64,000 bases of DNA, taken from positions 3,658,001 through 3,722,000 of the forward strand of contig NZ_JAKZBV010000001.1 of the NCBI RefSeq assembly GCF_022539255.1, read 5' to 3'. Shown one piece after another: positions 34,449 to 42,758 of the stretch; the stretch's first letter is position 1; every line of letters begins with the position of its first letter. Under the pieces are notes generated by a model. That model searched no databases. It worked only from the letters and a program-made list of their open reading frames with translations, and was not told the origin of the DNA. The DNA is from Sinomonas terrae. GTDB taxonomy: Bacteria; Actinomycetota; Actinomycetes; Actinomycetales; Micrococcaceae. Made by a program: the position numbers and the translations under genes.

Positions 34449-34650
34449 CATGGGAATTAAAAGCGAGTACGCCTACATGGCGGGGTTCGGGTCCATCGGG
34501 CTCTCGGTCCTCTCCTGGACCTTCAGCCGGGTCAACCCCCGGCACGACCGCGCCCAATCCGATCGCTGGGGCATCTTCGTGGGCCACTGGGCACCCACGT
34601 TCTTCGCGATCGGCATCGCCTTGAGGCTCGAGGAGAAGAAGCTGCTCTGA
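34429..34650 (+). CDS. small membrane protein of unknown function
   Basis: A 73-residue protein beginning MLEKLHDMGIKSEYAYMAGF, with two hydrophobic stretches (GFGSIGLSVLSWTF and GHWAPTFFAIGIAL) joined by an Arg/Asp-rich loop, and a Lys-rich C-terminus. It overlaps the preceding gene by 20 nt in another frame. ATG 34450 is an alternative start. A perfect hairpin follows 34 bp after its stop. No family is recognised. Confidence 0.65.
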   Translation: MLEKLHDMGIKSEYAYMAGFGSIGLSVLSWTFSRVNPRHDRAQSDRWGIFVGHWAPTFFAIGIALRLEEKKLL

Positions 34651-34684
34651 TCCCAGCCGTCAGGCTCCCATCACCCGAAGGCTG

Positions 34685-34715
34685 GCCGGAGGACTCCGTC
34701 AGGGAGTCCTCCGGC
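34685..34715 (+). terminator. perfect 13-bp hairpin terminator
   Basis: GCCGGAGGACTCC pairs with GGAGTCCTCCGGC around the loop GTCAG, and the outer bases (GAAGG/CCTTC) can extend the stem. It lies just after the small membrane gene. The downstream tract is CCTTCC rather than poly-T, common in high-GC genomes. Confidence 0.8.
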
Positions 34716-34830
34716 CCTTCCATGCCGGGAACCCGGCCCTGCCGCCGAAATGGAAGTTAAAAGCCTCTGGCGCCCCGTCCCCCGGCGGTCCATCCTTTAC
34801 CTGTGTAGGAACCTCTGCTCAGGGGGTGCT

Positions 34831-35211
34831 GTGGTGGAGCCTACTGTTGAGAATGGTCCGAGCCCTGAGGAAATCGCCCGTGCTCTGGCCGGGAACCACA
34901 AGGTCATAGTTCGGAAGGGCAAGGCCGAGGTCCACGGCTACCTCGTCGCCGTAGGTGAGACCCGGGCCAAAGTGCTCTGGGTCTGCGGCACCGGCCGCAC
35001 CCAACGCCGAGACGTCCCTCTCGCCGAGCTCGTGATCCCGAGCCGGGAGAACCCTTGGCAGGGCATCGAGATCAGCCTGTCCGACCTCGTGGCCGCGACG
35101 GAGAGGCGGCGTTCCCGGGTGCAGCGGGCCGGGCCCCGGTCTTCTCCGGCCCGGTCTTCTCCGGCCAGGTCTTCTCCACCTCGCACCTCGCACCGGCCCC
35201 TCACGCCCTAG
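34831..35211 (+). CDS. protein of unknown function with RSSPA repeats
   Basis: A 126-residue protein. Residues 1-95 look folded (KVIVRKGKAEVHGYLVAVGE and VLWVCGTGRTQRRDVPLAEL suggest a small beta-rich domain). The end is a short tandem repeat RSSPA-RSSPA-RSSPP encoded by 15-bp DNA repeats (35140-35185). GTG 34831 follows AGGGGG; GTG 34834 is equally possible. No family is recognised. Its 3' end overlaps the convergent FUSC gene by 11 bp. Confidence 0.6.
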   Translation: MVEPTVENGPSPEEIARALAGNHKVIVRKGKAEVHGYLVAVGETRAKVLWVCGTGRTQRRDVPLAELVIPSRENPWQGIEISLSDLVAATERRRSRVQRAGPRSSPARSSPARSSPPRTSHRPLTP

Positions 35212-36325
35212 CAGACGACCGCGTCCTGACGATCTGAACGGAGCGTCGCAGGCTCATCGCCACCGAGGCTGTGGCGTTGACGGACGCGTCCCGGGAAATG
35301 ACGTCGGCGAAACCTCTGGTGAGGACATCGAGCGCTTCCTCGGCCTCGCCAAGGGGAGCTTCGACGTCGTCCTCTCCCCATGCCCGCATGACGCCGGAGA
35401 AGGCGCGGAGAGCGGCGCTGAGCTCCCCTGTCAGCTCGGGAGGAACGGCCGTGCCCGCGCGTTCCTCCCAGATCGCGCTTGAGAGGACGTCGGTCATGTC
35501 CTGGACCTGGAACGTGAGGCGCTCGATGGCGCGGAGATCCTTGAGGTCCGCTCCGAGATCCCGCGGATGACGACGGCGTCGCGGGTTAGCCCGCGCGCTC
35601 ACCTCGGCGCGGTGCACGGCCTGCCGGACCTCGCCCGCCGTGCGCGCGAGCTGCTCGTCGCGCTGGGCCCACTCACTGTGGTCGGGCGGCCACGATTCAT
35701 CCATGGCCTCCGCCATGTCCTCGAGCTGCCCCGCGAGCGCACGGCGCTGCCGGGCGAAGGCGGATCCTATGGCCTGAAAATGCAGTGGCGGCAGGATGAG
35801 CCAATTGACGGCGAAGCCGACCACGATCCCGACGGCCATCTGGAGCAGGTATCCGAGTGAGAAGGTGTCCGCGCGCTGGCCGCCGATGACCAGGACGAAC
35901 AGCCCCGCCATAGGCACCCAGTCGCTCGCGGCCCCCATGCGCGGCAGCCCGCCTATCAGGACGCCGAGTCCGACGACGGCGGCGACCGCAGCGGCGTTCG
36001 CACCGGTGAACGCCGCGACGGCGAACGCGACCCCGATTCCCAGCCCGAGTCCGAGAAGGCTCTGGAGGCCCTTCTTTGCGGAGTCGGCGACCGTGGGATA
36101 CATCGTGACGAGCGCGCCGAGCGGGGCGTAGTAGGGATAGTGCGCTGCGGGCCCCGGCATGAGCGGCGCGATCGCCCACGCCAGTCCGGCGGCGAGCGCG
36201 GTCTTACCGGCGAGCTCAAGCCGGCTCCGGGCGACAGCCTTGCGCAGCCCAGAGATGGCAGCCCTGCGGGCCTTCCCGAGCGCCTCTCGGGAAGGGAACG
36301 TGCCGGAGCCGTTGGTGACCGCCAT
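35201..36325 (-). CDS. FUSC-family (aromatic acid exporter-like) membrane protein
   Basis: A 374-residue protein. Residues 40-190 hold about six hydrophobic helices (for example TALAAGLAWAIAPLMPGPAA and MAVGIVVGFAVNWLILPPL). Residues 190-374 form a charged, helical cytoplasmic domain (WAQRDEQLARTAGEVRQAVH). This one-half FUSC layout resembles YgaE/aromatic acid exporter family 1 proteins. The exported compound is unknown. It is transcribed away from the MFS gene at 36437, with about 110 bp between starts. Confidence 0.75.
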   Translation of the reverse strand: MAVTNGSGTFPSREALGKARRAAISGLRKAVARSRLELAGKTALAAGLAWAIAPLMPGPAAHYPYYAPLGALVTMYPTVADSAKKGLQSLLGLGLGIGVAFAVAAFTGANAAAVAAVVGLGVLIGGLPRMGAASDWVPMAGLFVLVIGGQRADTFSLGYLLQMAVGIVVGFAVNWLILPPLHFQAIGSAFARQRRALAGQLEDMAEAMDESWPPDHSEWAQRDEQLARTAGEVRQAVHRAEVSARANPRRRRHPRDLGADLKDLRAIERLTFQVQDMTDVLSSAIWEERAGTAVPPELTGELSAALRAFSGVMRAWGEDDVEAPLGEAEEALDVLTRGFADVISRDASVNATASVAMSLRRSVQIVRTRSSARA

Positions 36326-36436
36326 TTCTCTAGCGTCGCATCCTGACGCATAGGAAACGCAAGTTCGCTTGAAACCTCGGAAGTTGGGAAAGGGCCGAAA
36401 GGAAAGCAGGCGGAAGAAGGGGAAAAAGGCGAGGCC

Positions 36437-37771
36437 ATGTCACGCAATGATGCGAACCAACCAAGAGAACGGCAGCCCCGGGAGCCGTGGACGCCCACAC
36501 AGCGCAAGGCCCTCTTTGCCGGCGCGGGCAGCTGGACCCTCGACGCCTTCGACTACTTCGTGCTCGTCTTCGCCCTCTCATCGCTCGCGAAGGACTTCCA
36601 CATCACGATCGTCACAGCGACGCTCGCGATCACGTTCACCCTCGTCCTCCGCCCGGTCGGCGCTCTCGTCTTCGGGCCGCTCGCCGAACGGTTCGGCCGC
36701 AAACCGATCCTTGTGATCAATATCGTGGTCTTCTCGCTTATCGAGCTGGCTTCCGCCCTCTCCCCCAACTTCGAGACGTTCTTCGCCCTGCGGGTGCTCT
36801 ACGGGATAGCGATGGGCGGCATTTGGGGCGTCGCCTCGGCCCTGACCATGGAGTCCATCCCCACCCGCTCGCGCGGCCTTGTCTCAGGGATCTTCCAGGC
36901 GGGCTACCCGCTCGGCTACCTCATCGCGTCGGTCGTCTACGGCCTGCTCATCGACTCGGTCGGCTGGCGCGGCATGTTTGCGATCGGCGTGGCTCCGATC
37001 CTGCTCGCGGTCTACATCTTCTTCCGGGTCGACGAGTCCCCGGTCTGGCTTGCTGCCCGGGGGATCGGCGGTGGTGCTGCCAATGGCGTTGCTGCGAACG
37101 GCGTTGCTGCGAACGGCGTTGCCGCCAACGGCGAGCGCAAGGCGGCCTTCTGGCCCGCCGTCGCCGCCAACTGGCAGATCCTGATCTTCGCCGTGTTCCT
37201 CATGGCCGGGTTCAACTTCTTCAGCCACGGCACACAGGACCTCTACCCGACGTTCCTCACCGTCCAGCGCCACTTCCACGCCGGAACGGTGAGCCTCATT
37301 GCGATCTTCTACAACATCGCGGCGATCATCGGTGGCCTCGTCGCGGGCTCGCTCTCCGAGCGCTTCGGCCGGAAGCGGACCATCATCGTCTTCGCCCTCC
37401 TCGCCCTCCCGTGCATCCCGCTGTGGGCCTTCTCCACGGGTTCGGTCGCGCTCGGCATCGGCGCGTTCCTCATCCAGTTCATGGTCCAGGGTGCGTGGGG
37501 CGTCATCCCGGCGTACCTGAACGAGCTCGTGCCGGAGGGCACTCGCGCGGTCCTGCCCGGCTTCGTGTATCAGGTCGGCAACGTGATCGCGGCCGCGAAC
37601 GCGACCATCCAGGCCCTCATCGCACAGTCGACCGGCGGGAACTACGCGGTCGCAATGGCGCTCGTGGCAGGAATCATCGCGATCTTCATCGCCGTGCTGA
37701 TCGCCTTCGGCCCGGAGACGCGAGGCAGGGAGTTCGTCACTGCCGGCGCCGATACGAGGGCGGCGGGCTAG
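36437..37771 (+). CDS. MFS transporter, sialate/carboxylate (JEN-like) type
   Basis: A 444-residue, 12-helix major facilitator. The N-terminus AGSWTLDAFDYFVLVFALSS is typical of the sialate:H+ symporter/JEN group, which carries monocarboxylates or sugar acids. The A-like motif is FGPLAERFGRKPIL, repeated in the second half as GSLSERFGRKRTI. The central cytoplasmic loop contains a GVAAN tandem repeat (near residues 212-230) from slippage in 15-bp DNA repeats (37075-37135). The substrate is inferred only to subfamily level. Confidence 0.82.
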   Translation: MSRNDANQPRERQPREPWTPTQRKALFAGAGSWTLDAFDYFVLVFALSSLAKDFHITIVTATLAITFTLVLRPVGALVFGPLAERFGRKPILVINIVVFSLIELASALSPNFETFFALRVLYGIAMGGIWGVASALTMESIPTRSRGLVSGIFQAGYPLGYLIASVVYGLLIDSVGWRGMFAIGVAPILLAVYIFFRVDESPVWLAARGIGGGAANGVAANGVAANGVAANGERKAAFWPAVAANWQILIFAVFLMAGFNFFSHGTQDLYPTFLTVQRHFHAGTVSLIAIFYNIAAIIGGLVAGSLSERFGRKRTIIVFALLALPCIPLWAFSTGSVALGIGAFLIQFMVQGAWGVIPAYLNELVPEGTRAVLPGFVYQVGNVIAAANATIQALIAQSTGGNYAVAMALVAGIIAIFIAVLIAFGPETRGREFVTAGADTRAAG

Positions 37772-37829
37772 CCGGAAGCTGCCGCCGGACGCCCCTGCCG
37801 AAGGACTCACCGAGAGGAACAGCGAAGCG

Positions 37830-39629
37830 ATGAGCGCCTCGCACGGCACGAAGACCAATCCGTTCAAACAGCCGGGGGCGGTATGGGCGGTCGCCTTCGC
37901 CTGTGTCATCTCCTTCATGGGGATTGGCCTCGTCGACCCGATCCTGCCCGCGCTGGCCTCTAGCCTGCACGCCACGCCGAGCGACGTCTCCCTGCTGTTC
38001 ACGAGCTATCTCGTCGTGACCGCGGTCGCGATGCTCGTCGTCGGCTGGGTCTCAAGCCGCATCGGCTCCAAGCTGACGCTCATCCTGGGGCTGTTCCTCA
38101 TCGTCGTGTTCGCAGCCCTAGCCGGCACCTCCGGTTCGATCGGCGGGATTGTCGGATTCCGGGCTGGCTGGGGCTTGGGCAATGCGCTGTTCATCGCGAC
38201 GAGCCTCGCCGTCATCGTGGCTTCGGCGAAGGGCGGCTTCTCAGGCGCCATCATCCTCTACGAGACAGCGCTCGGCATCGGCATCGCCGTCGGGCCCCTG
38301 CTGGGAGGCGAGCTCGGCAGCATCAGCTGGCGCGGGCCCTTCTACGGTGTTGCGGTACTCATGGGCATCGCACTCGTCGCGACGCTCCTGTTCGTGCCGA
38401 AGCAGCCCAAGCCCGCGAAGAAGACCTCGCTCGCTGCCCCGCTGCTCGCGCTGCGCCACCGGGGCCTCCTGATCATGGGCATCATGGCGCTGCTATACAA
38501 CTGGGGCTTCTTCACGATGCTCGGCTACGCGCCGTACCCCATGAAGCTCGACGCCCATGAGCTCGGACTCGTCTTCACCGGCTGGGGCGTTCTCGTGGCC
38601 CTGTTCGCGGTGGTCTTCGCGCCGCGGCTGCAGCGGCGCTTCGGCACCGCGCCCGTGCTCTACGTGAACATGCTGTGCCTCGGCATCGTCATGGCCGTCA
38701 TAGCGTTCGGCGTCACGACGCCGGCCGTCGTCATCGTCGCCGTCATCATGAGTGGGGCGTTCATCGGCATCAACAACACCCTCACGACCCAAGCCGTCAT
38801 GCTCGTTGCCCCCATCGACCGCTCGGTCGCCTCGTCGGCATACGGCTTCGTCCGATTCATCGGGAGCGGCCTCGCCCCGTTCGCCGCGGGCAAGATCGCC
38901 GAGGCCTCGAACCAGAGCGTCGCGTTCCTCGTCGGGGCCCTCGCGTTCCTCCTTGCCATCCCTGTGCTCGCCGCCGGCCACCGACTCGTCGCCGCCGCCG
39001 AGCGCGAGGCGGAGCCAGAGGTGGTCGAGCCGAAGGCTGTACAGCCCGGGATAGCCCCGCCCGGGATCGCCCGGCCCGGGATCGCCCAGCCCACGCTCGA
39101 GCCGCTTGGCCCCGCGTCTGCTGGCCTTACGCCCTCTGGGTCAGCAGTCTCCGGATCACCGCTCTCCGGACCACCGCTCTCGGGACCAGTCGTTGCCGCC
39201 GTCAGCGCAAATGCAGCCGCGGCCGCCGTCGTCGATCGCGCGGCAGCCCTCGCCCGCGCCCAGCAGGCGCCGCTCGAGATAGTTCACGTCCGGGAGACCG
39301 AGGTTCTCGAAGAGCTCGCCATCAGCCCTGAAAGCGAGGACGAAGCCCGGGCCGCTGTTGCAGCTCACCTCGACCGCCTTGGAGACGGCGCGCCAGATGG
39401 GCTGGCGAGCCGTGGTCTGGTGCTGCACAGCGTGGGTGACCGCGCCGCGGCGGCGGACATCCTGGCTCGTCACGCCGCGGAAGTGGGCGCACGCGCCATT
39501 GTGCTCCGAGACTCGGCGCGAGGCACGGTCGTGAAGCACCTTGAACCGAGCCTGAGGGCAGCCTTCTCGGGAATGCCGCCCTCTGAAGCGGGGCGGCCAG
39601 AGGTCGTGCTCGTGCCCGACGAGATCTGA
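37830..39629 (+). CDS. MFS drug-type transporter with C-terminal Usp-like domain
   Basis: A 599-residue protein. Residues 1-390 are a 12-helix MFS carrier (DPILPALASSLHATPSDVSL and VGWVSSRIGSKLTLILG in the first half). A low-complexity Pro/Ser linker of about 65 residues follows (PPGIARPGIAQP; SGSPLSGPPLSGP). The last 150 residues resemble a universal-stress-protein fold: AAALARAQQAPLEIVHVRE, then a helical stretch and GARAIVLRDSARGTV, although the ATP-binding G-x2-G-x9-G signature is not evident. A Usp-like tail suggests regulation by nucleotide or stress, as seen for some antiporter-Usp fusions (inference). Confidence 0.78.
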   Translation: MSASHGTKTNPFKQPGAVWAVAFACVISFMGIGLVDPILPALASSLHATPSDVSLLFTSYLVVTAVAMLVVGWVSSRIGSKLTLILGLFLIVVFAALAGTSGSIGGIVGFRAGWGLGNALFIATSLAVIVASAKGGFSGAIILYETALGIGIAVGPLLGGELGSISWRGPFYGVAVLMGIALVATLLFVPKQPKPAKKTSLAAPLLALRHRGLLIMGIMALLYNWGFFTMLGYAPYPMKLDAHELGLVFTGWGVLVALFAVVFAPRLQRRFGTAPVLYVNMLCLGIVMAVIAFGVTTPAVVIVAVIMSGAFIGINNTLTTQAVMLVAPIDRSVASSAYGFVRFIGSGLAPFAAGKIAEASNQSVAFLVGALAFLLAIPVLAAGHRLVAAAEREAEPEVVEPKAVQPGIAPPGIARPGIAQPTLEPLGPASAGLTPSGSAVSGSPLSGPPLSGPVVAAVSANAAAAAVVDRAAALARAQQAPLEIVHVRETEVLEELAISPESEDEARAAVAAHLDRLGDGAPDGLASRGLVLHSVGDRAAAADILARHAAEVGARAIVLRDSARGTVVKHLEPSLRAAFSGMPPSEAGRPEVVLVPDEI

Positions 39630-39683
39630 GCATCGACCGACTTCTTCCTCGTTCGAATCTTTATTTGATTGGCTGTTTGTTTT

Positions 39684-39699
39684 TCGAACTTATTTTCGA
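39684..39699. promoter_or_regulatory. LexA/SOS box upstream of the HNH gene
   Basis: TCGAAC-TTAT-TTTCGA matches the Gram-positive/actinobacterial LexA palindrome TCGAAC-N4-GTTCGA with one mismatch. It is in an A/T-rich island that is rare in this window. A -10-like TACGAT (39700-39705) follows directly and the ATG is at 39712, so LexA binding would cover the promoter. Confidence 0.7.
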
Positions 39700-39711
39700 T
39701 ACGATGGTTTC

Positions 39712-41535
39712 ATGATTGGGATGGGGGACCGATTCGATCCGGGGAGCCGACTCGCCCCGGGAGACTGCCTCGGAGATGAGGAACGCCTCGGCGGGCAGGA
39801 CGGGCTTGTACCCGAGGTCGGGCTCAAAGACCGGACAGCGCATGACGCCGGGGAGTCCGGTTCTCCCGGTAGTGGGTGGCGCGAGGCCCTCGAGGGGCTA
39901 CTGAGTCGGGCAGCCGGGCCTTCGACCGAAGAGATCGCCTCCTTCGTGGCGCGTCTGGCGCTCTGCCCCGGCCCAGGAGACCTCGGTGGCGGTCAAGGTC
40001 ATCTCGGCGGCCCAGGTCATCTCGCCGGGTCAGGTCATCTCGCCGGGCCAGAGCTGATCGACCGGCTGGACGCACTCGAGCGGCTTAAGGCCGCCGCGGC
40101 GGCGGAGCAGGCACGGACTCAAGCGGCGTTCGCCGCCCTGTGCGAGGCAGGGATGGACCCGCGCGCCGCCGCCCTCGAGTCCAGGACTGGCCGCGCCGCC
40201 GCCCGCTCGAGGGAACGCTCGGCCTCAGCCCAGATCGCTTTGGCTCGGAAGGTTTCCCCAGCCCGCGGGGCGAGGCTGCTGGCCGCCTCGAAGCGGCTGG
40301 TGACCGACCTGCCGTGCACGCTGCGAGCTCTGGCCTGTGGCCAGCTGACCGAGGAGCGGGCGATCTTCATGGCGGAAGGGGTCGAGGTCCTTTCCCCGGC
40401 GGCCCGAGCCGTCGTGGACGAGGACCTGTGCGGGCATCCGCAACGCCTTGAAGGCCTAGGCGACCGGGGCGTCCAGGACGCCGTGCGCGCGGCGGTCGAC
40501 GCTATCGACGACTCGGCGGCCTTGGCACGGGTGCGCAAGGCCGAGGAAGGTCGCAGGGTCACAGTCAGGCGGCTGCCCGACGCGATGGCCCAGCTCACCG
40601 CGATCCTCCCCGTCGCCCAAGCCGCCTCCGTCGCAGGGGCCCTGGGCGCGGCAGGCGCGGCGGCCAGGGCCGCCGGGGACGCGCGGACCCGCGGGCAGGT
40701 CGCCGCGGACACCTTGGTGGAGCGGGTGACCGGTCAGGCCCACGCGGACGCCGTGCCCCTCCGCGTGGGCCTCATCATGACGGACTCCTCGCTGTTCGCA
40801 GGCGGCCGCGAACCGGCCCTGCTCCAGGGCTACGGGACGGTCCCCGCCGCCCATGCGAGGGCCATGATCGTTGGCGCTGCAACGGGATCCGCCGCAAGCG
40901 GGCTGGACAACCGACCCACACGCCGCACCAAAGGCAGGCCCGCAGGCAGCAGCCCCGGCACAGCCAGAGGCGGGCCCGGCGATTTGATGGCCGCCGGACC
41001 TCCCGGCAGTGCCGCCGTCCCGTCTCCCGGGGCTGCCGCCCTGGCGGGAGCGTGGCTGCGCCGCCTCTACCTCGATCCCAGTACCGGCGAGCTCGCCGCG
41101 ATGGACTCCAGGCTGCGCCGCTTCCCGAGGGCGTTGGCAGAATTCATCGAGATCCGCGATCAGACCTGCCGCACCCCGTACTGCGAGGCACCAATCAGGC
41201 ACATCGACCACGTCACCCCCGTCGCGTCGGGCGGGGAGACGAGCGTGGAGAACGGCCAAGGGCTCTGCGAGGCGTGCAACCACGCCAAGGAATCCCCCGG
41301 CTGGGAACTCGCCGTCGTCGGAACCGACACCCCGGACGGAACCGACAGCCCCGACGGAACCGACACCGCGGGCGGAATCGGGCCTGCGGGGACGCGAGGA
41401 GACATCCTCACCCTCACCCCCACCGGTCACGAATACTTCTCGCCGCCGAGGAAGCTCCCAGGCTCAGAAACCAGGGCCTGCAACGGGACGCCGCACCGGA
41501 GAGATGGCATGCCGGAGGAACGCAGCGCCGGTTAG
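39712..41535 (+). CDS. DUF222/HNH endonuclease (13E12 repeat family)
   Basis: A 607-residue protein with an N-terminal DUF222 region and a C-terminal HNH nuclease: CRTPYCEAPIRHIDHVTPVA, then GLCEACNHAKE, with the zinc cysteine pairs and the H-N-H residues intact. Two low-complexity stretches come from DNA repeats: GHLGGP/GHLAGS/GHLAGP near residues 95-115 (18-bp units) and TDTPDG/TDSPDG near residues 538-555 (15-bp units). The start ATG 39712 lacks a Shine-Dalgarno sequence and lies close to the -10-like TACGAT, so the mRNA may be nearly leaderless. Relatives in mycobacteria are LexA-controlled, which agrees with the SOS box. The biological role of the family is not settled. Confidence 0.88.
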   Translation: MIGMGDRFDPGSRLAPGDCLGDEERLGGQDGLVPEVGLKDRTAHDAGESGSPGSGWREALEGLLSRAAGPSTEEIASFVARLALCPGPGDLGGGQGHLGGPGHLAGSGHLAGPELIDRLDALERLKAAAAAEQARTQAAFAALCEAGMDPRAAALESRTGRAAARSRERSASAQIALARKVSPARGARLLAASKRLVTDLPCTLRALACGQLTEERAIFMAEGVEVLSPAARAVVDEDLCGHPQRLEGLGDRGVQDAVRAAVDAIDDSAALARVRKAEEGRRVTVRRLPDAMAQLTAILPVAQAASVAGALGAAGAAARAAGDARTRGQVAADTLVERVTGQAHADAVPLRVGLIMTDSSLFAGGREPALLQGYGTVPAAHARAMIVGAATGSAASGLDNRPTRRTKGRPAGSSPGTARGGPGDLMAAGPPGSAAVPSPGAAALAGAWLRRLYLDPSTGELAAMDSRLRRFPRALAEFIEIRDQTCRTPYCEAPIRHIDHVTPVASGGETSVENGQGLCEACNHAKESPGWELAVVGTDTPDGTDSPDGTDTAGGIGPAGTRGDILTLTPTGHEYFSPPRKLPGSETRACNGTPHRRDGMPEERSAG

Positions 41536-41583
41536 CCGCGTTAGCTAGCCATCCCCGCGGGGTTCCATCCGAGCCGACTACAG

Positions 41584-41973
41584 CTAGGCGTCTTCCCGAT
41601 TGGGGTTCTCCAGCTGGAAGAAGTTCGACTGGCTGCCGTCGCTGCGCTGCTCCTGGTAGATGAAGTTCAGGCCGCGCTCGTCGAACGTCGCGAACCACTC
41701 GTCCCAGTCGATGTGCCGCAGCTTGTCGTTCTTCGCGCCGAAGTCGATGCGCAGGACCCCGAAGTGGTCGCCGTGTTCGGTCCCCTCCACGGTTGCGGGA
41801 GCGCCGTCGCGCGCCTCGGCCCACTGACGGATGACGTCGTGGTTCGTGGTGACGAGGCTGCGCCCCTCGCGTTCGGGCTTGTCTTCCGGAGACTTGATCT
41901 CCTGCGAGTACTTGAGCGAATCCGAGCTTTCACTCCCCTTGCGCACACCGCCGTCTTGGTCCTTGTCTGCCAT
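41584..41973 (-). CDS. conserved protein of unknown function
   Basis: A 129-residue protein. The first 50 residues are charged and probably disordered (MADKDQDGGVRKGSESSDSL). The rest is a compact domain: TTNHDVIRQWAEARDGAPAT, then VLRIDFGAKNDK and IDWDEWFATFDERGLNFIYQ. Similar proteins occur widely in bacteria and are sometimes labelled glucan branching enzyme, which this short sequence does not support. AAGGAGG lies 5 nt before ATG 41973, a strong ribosome site. Confidence 0.75.
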   Translation of the reverse strand: MADKDQDGGVRKGSESSDSLKYSQEIKSPEDKPEREGRSLVTTNHDVIRQWAEARDGAPATVEGTEHGDHFGVLRIDFGAKNDKLRHIDWDEWFATFDERGLNFIYQEQRSDGSQSNFFQLENPNREDA

Positions 41974-42046
41974 GGCATCCTCCTTGCGTTTGAGTTGCTG
42001 AGGTTCGGGCACTGGAGCATTACCCCGACGACGGAAGGCGGAACGG

Positions 42047-42724
42047 ATGGACGCACGTGCGCGCGGAGTGCTCTTCGACGTCGACGGAACGCTCATCGAC
42101 TCAAGCTATTTCCACGCCCTTGCATGGTGGGAGGCCTTCCGTCAGTTTGAGCACAAGGTCCCGATGTCCGCGATCCACCGCGCCGTCGGCATGGGCGGCG
42201 ACAAGCTCGTGGCCCACCTTCTGGGCGACGGCCGCGACAAGAGCGAGGATGCCGAACTCAAAGCGACCCATGGCGCCGTTTTCGGCACCTATTGGCCTTC
42301 ACTCGTAGCGTTCGACGGCGCCCGCGACCTGCTGCGGAAGTGCGCCGAGGCCGGACTCGCCGTCGTGCTCGCGTCCTCGGCACGCGAGCGAGAGCTCCGT
42401 GTGCTGCGGAGAGCGCTCGACGCCGACGACGCCATCACCGCGGCGACCAGCTCCTCGGATGCCGAGGAGAGCAAGCCAGCGCCAGACATCCTCGTCGCGG
42501 CCCTCGAAGCGGGAGGCCTCCGGGCCGAGGACGTCGTCTTCGTCGGCGACGCCGTCTGGGACGTGTATGCGGCGTCGAAGCTCGGCATTCCCACCATCGC
42601 CGTCACGTGCGGCGGAACGAGCGAGGGCGAACTGCGGGAAGCGGGAGCCGCGGAGGTGTACGCGGGCCCGGACAAGGTCCTCGAGGCCTTCTCGACGAGC
42701 GCTCTCGGTCGCGTTGGGGCCTAG
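42047..42724 (+). CDS. HAD-superfamily hydrolase
   Basis: A 225-residue phosphatase/phosphoglucomutase-like HAD protein. Motif I is VLFDVDGTLIDS, motif II is the Ser in VVLASSARERE, Lys of motif III is in EESKPAPDIL, and motif IV is VVFVGDAVWDV. A cap domain of about 70 residues (SSYFHALAWWEAF onward) follows motif I. The substrate is unknown; it is a stand-alone gene. Confidence 0.87.
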   Translation: MDARARGVLFDVDGTLIDSSYFHALAWWEAFRQFEHKVPMSAIHRAVGMGGDKLVAHLLGDGRDKSEDAELKATHGAVFGTYWPSLVAFDGARDLLRKCAEAGLAVVLASSARERELRVLRRALDADDAITAATSSSDAEESKPAPDILVAALEAGGLRAEDVVFVGDAVWDVYAASKLGIPTIAVTCGGTSEGELREAGAAEVYAGPDKVLEAFSTSALGRVGA

Positions 42725-42726
42725 GC

Positions 42727-42756
42727 GCCTCGAGCCTAACTGCCTCGAGCCTAAGT
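42727..42756. repeat. two 15-bp tandem copies after the HAD gene
   Basis: GCCTCGAGCCTAACT and GCCTCGAGCCTAAGT lie in tandem, followed by a partial third unit (GCCTAGG), in the short gap between the convergent HAD and kinase genes. Confidence 0.75.
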
Positions 42757-42758
42757 GC

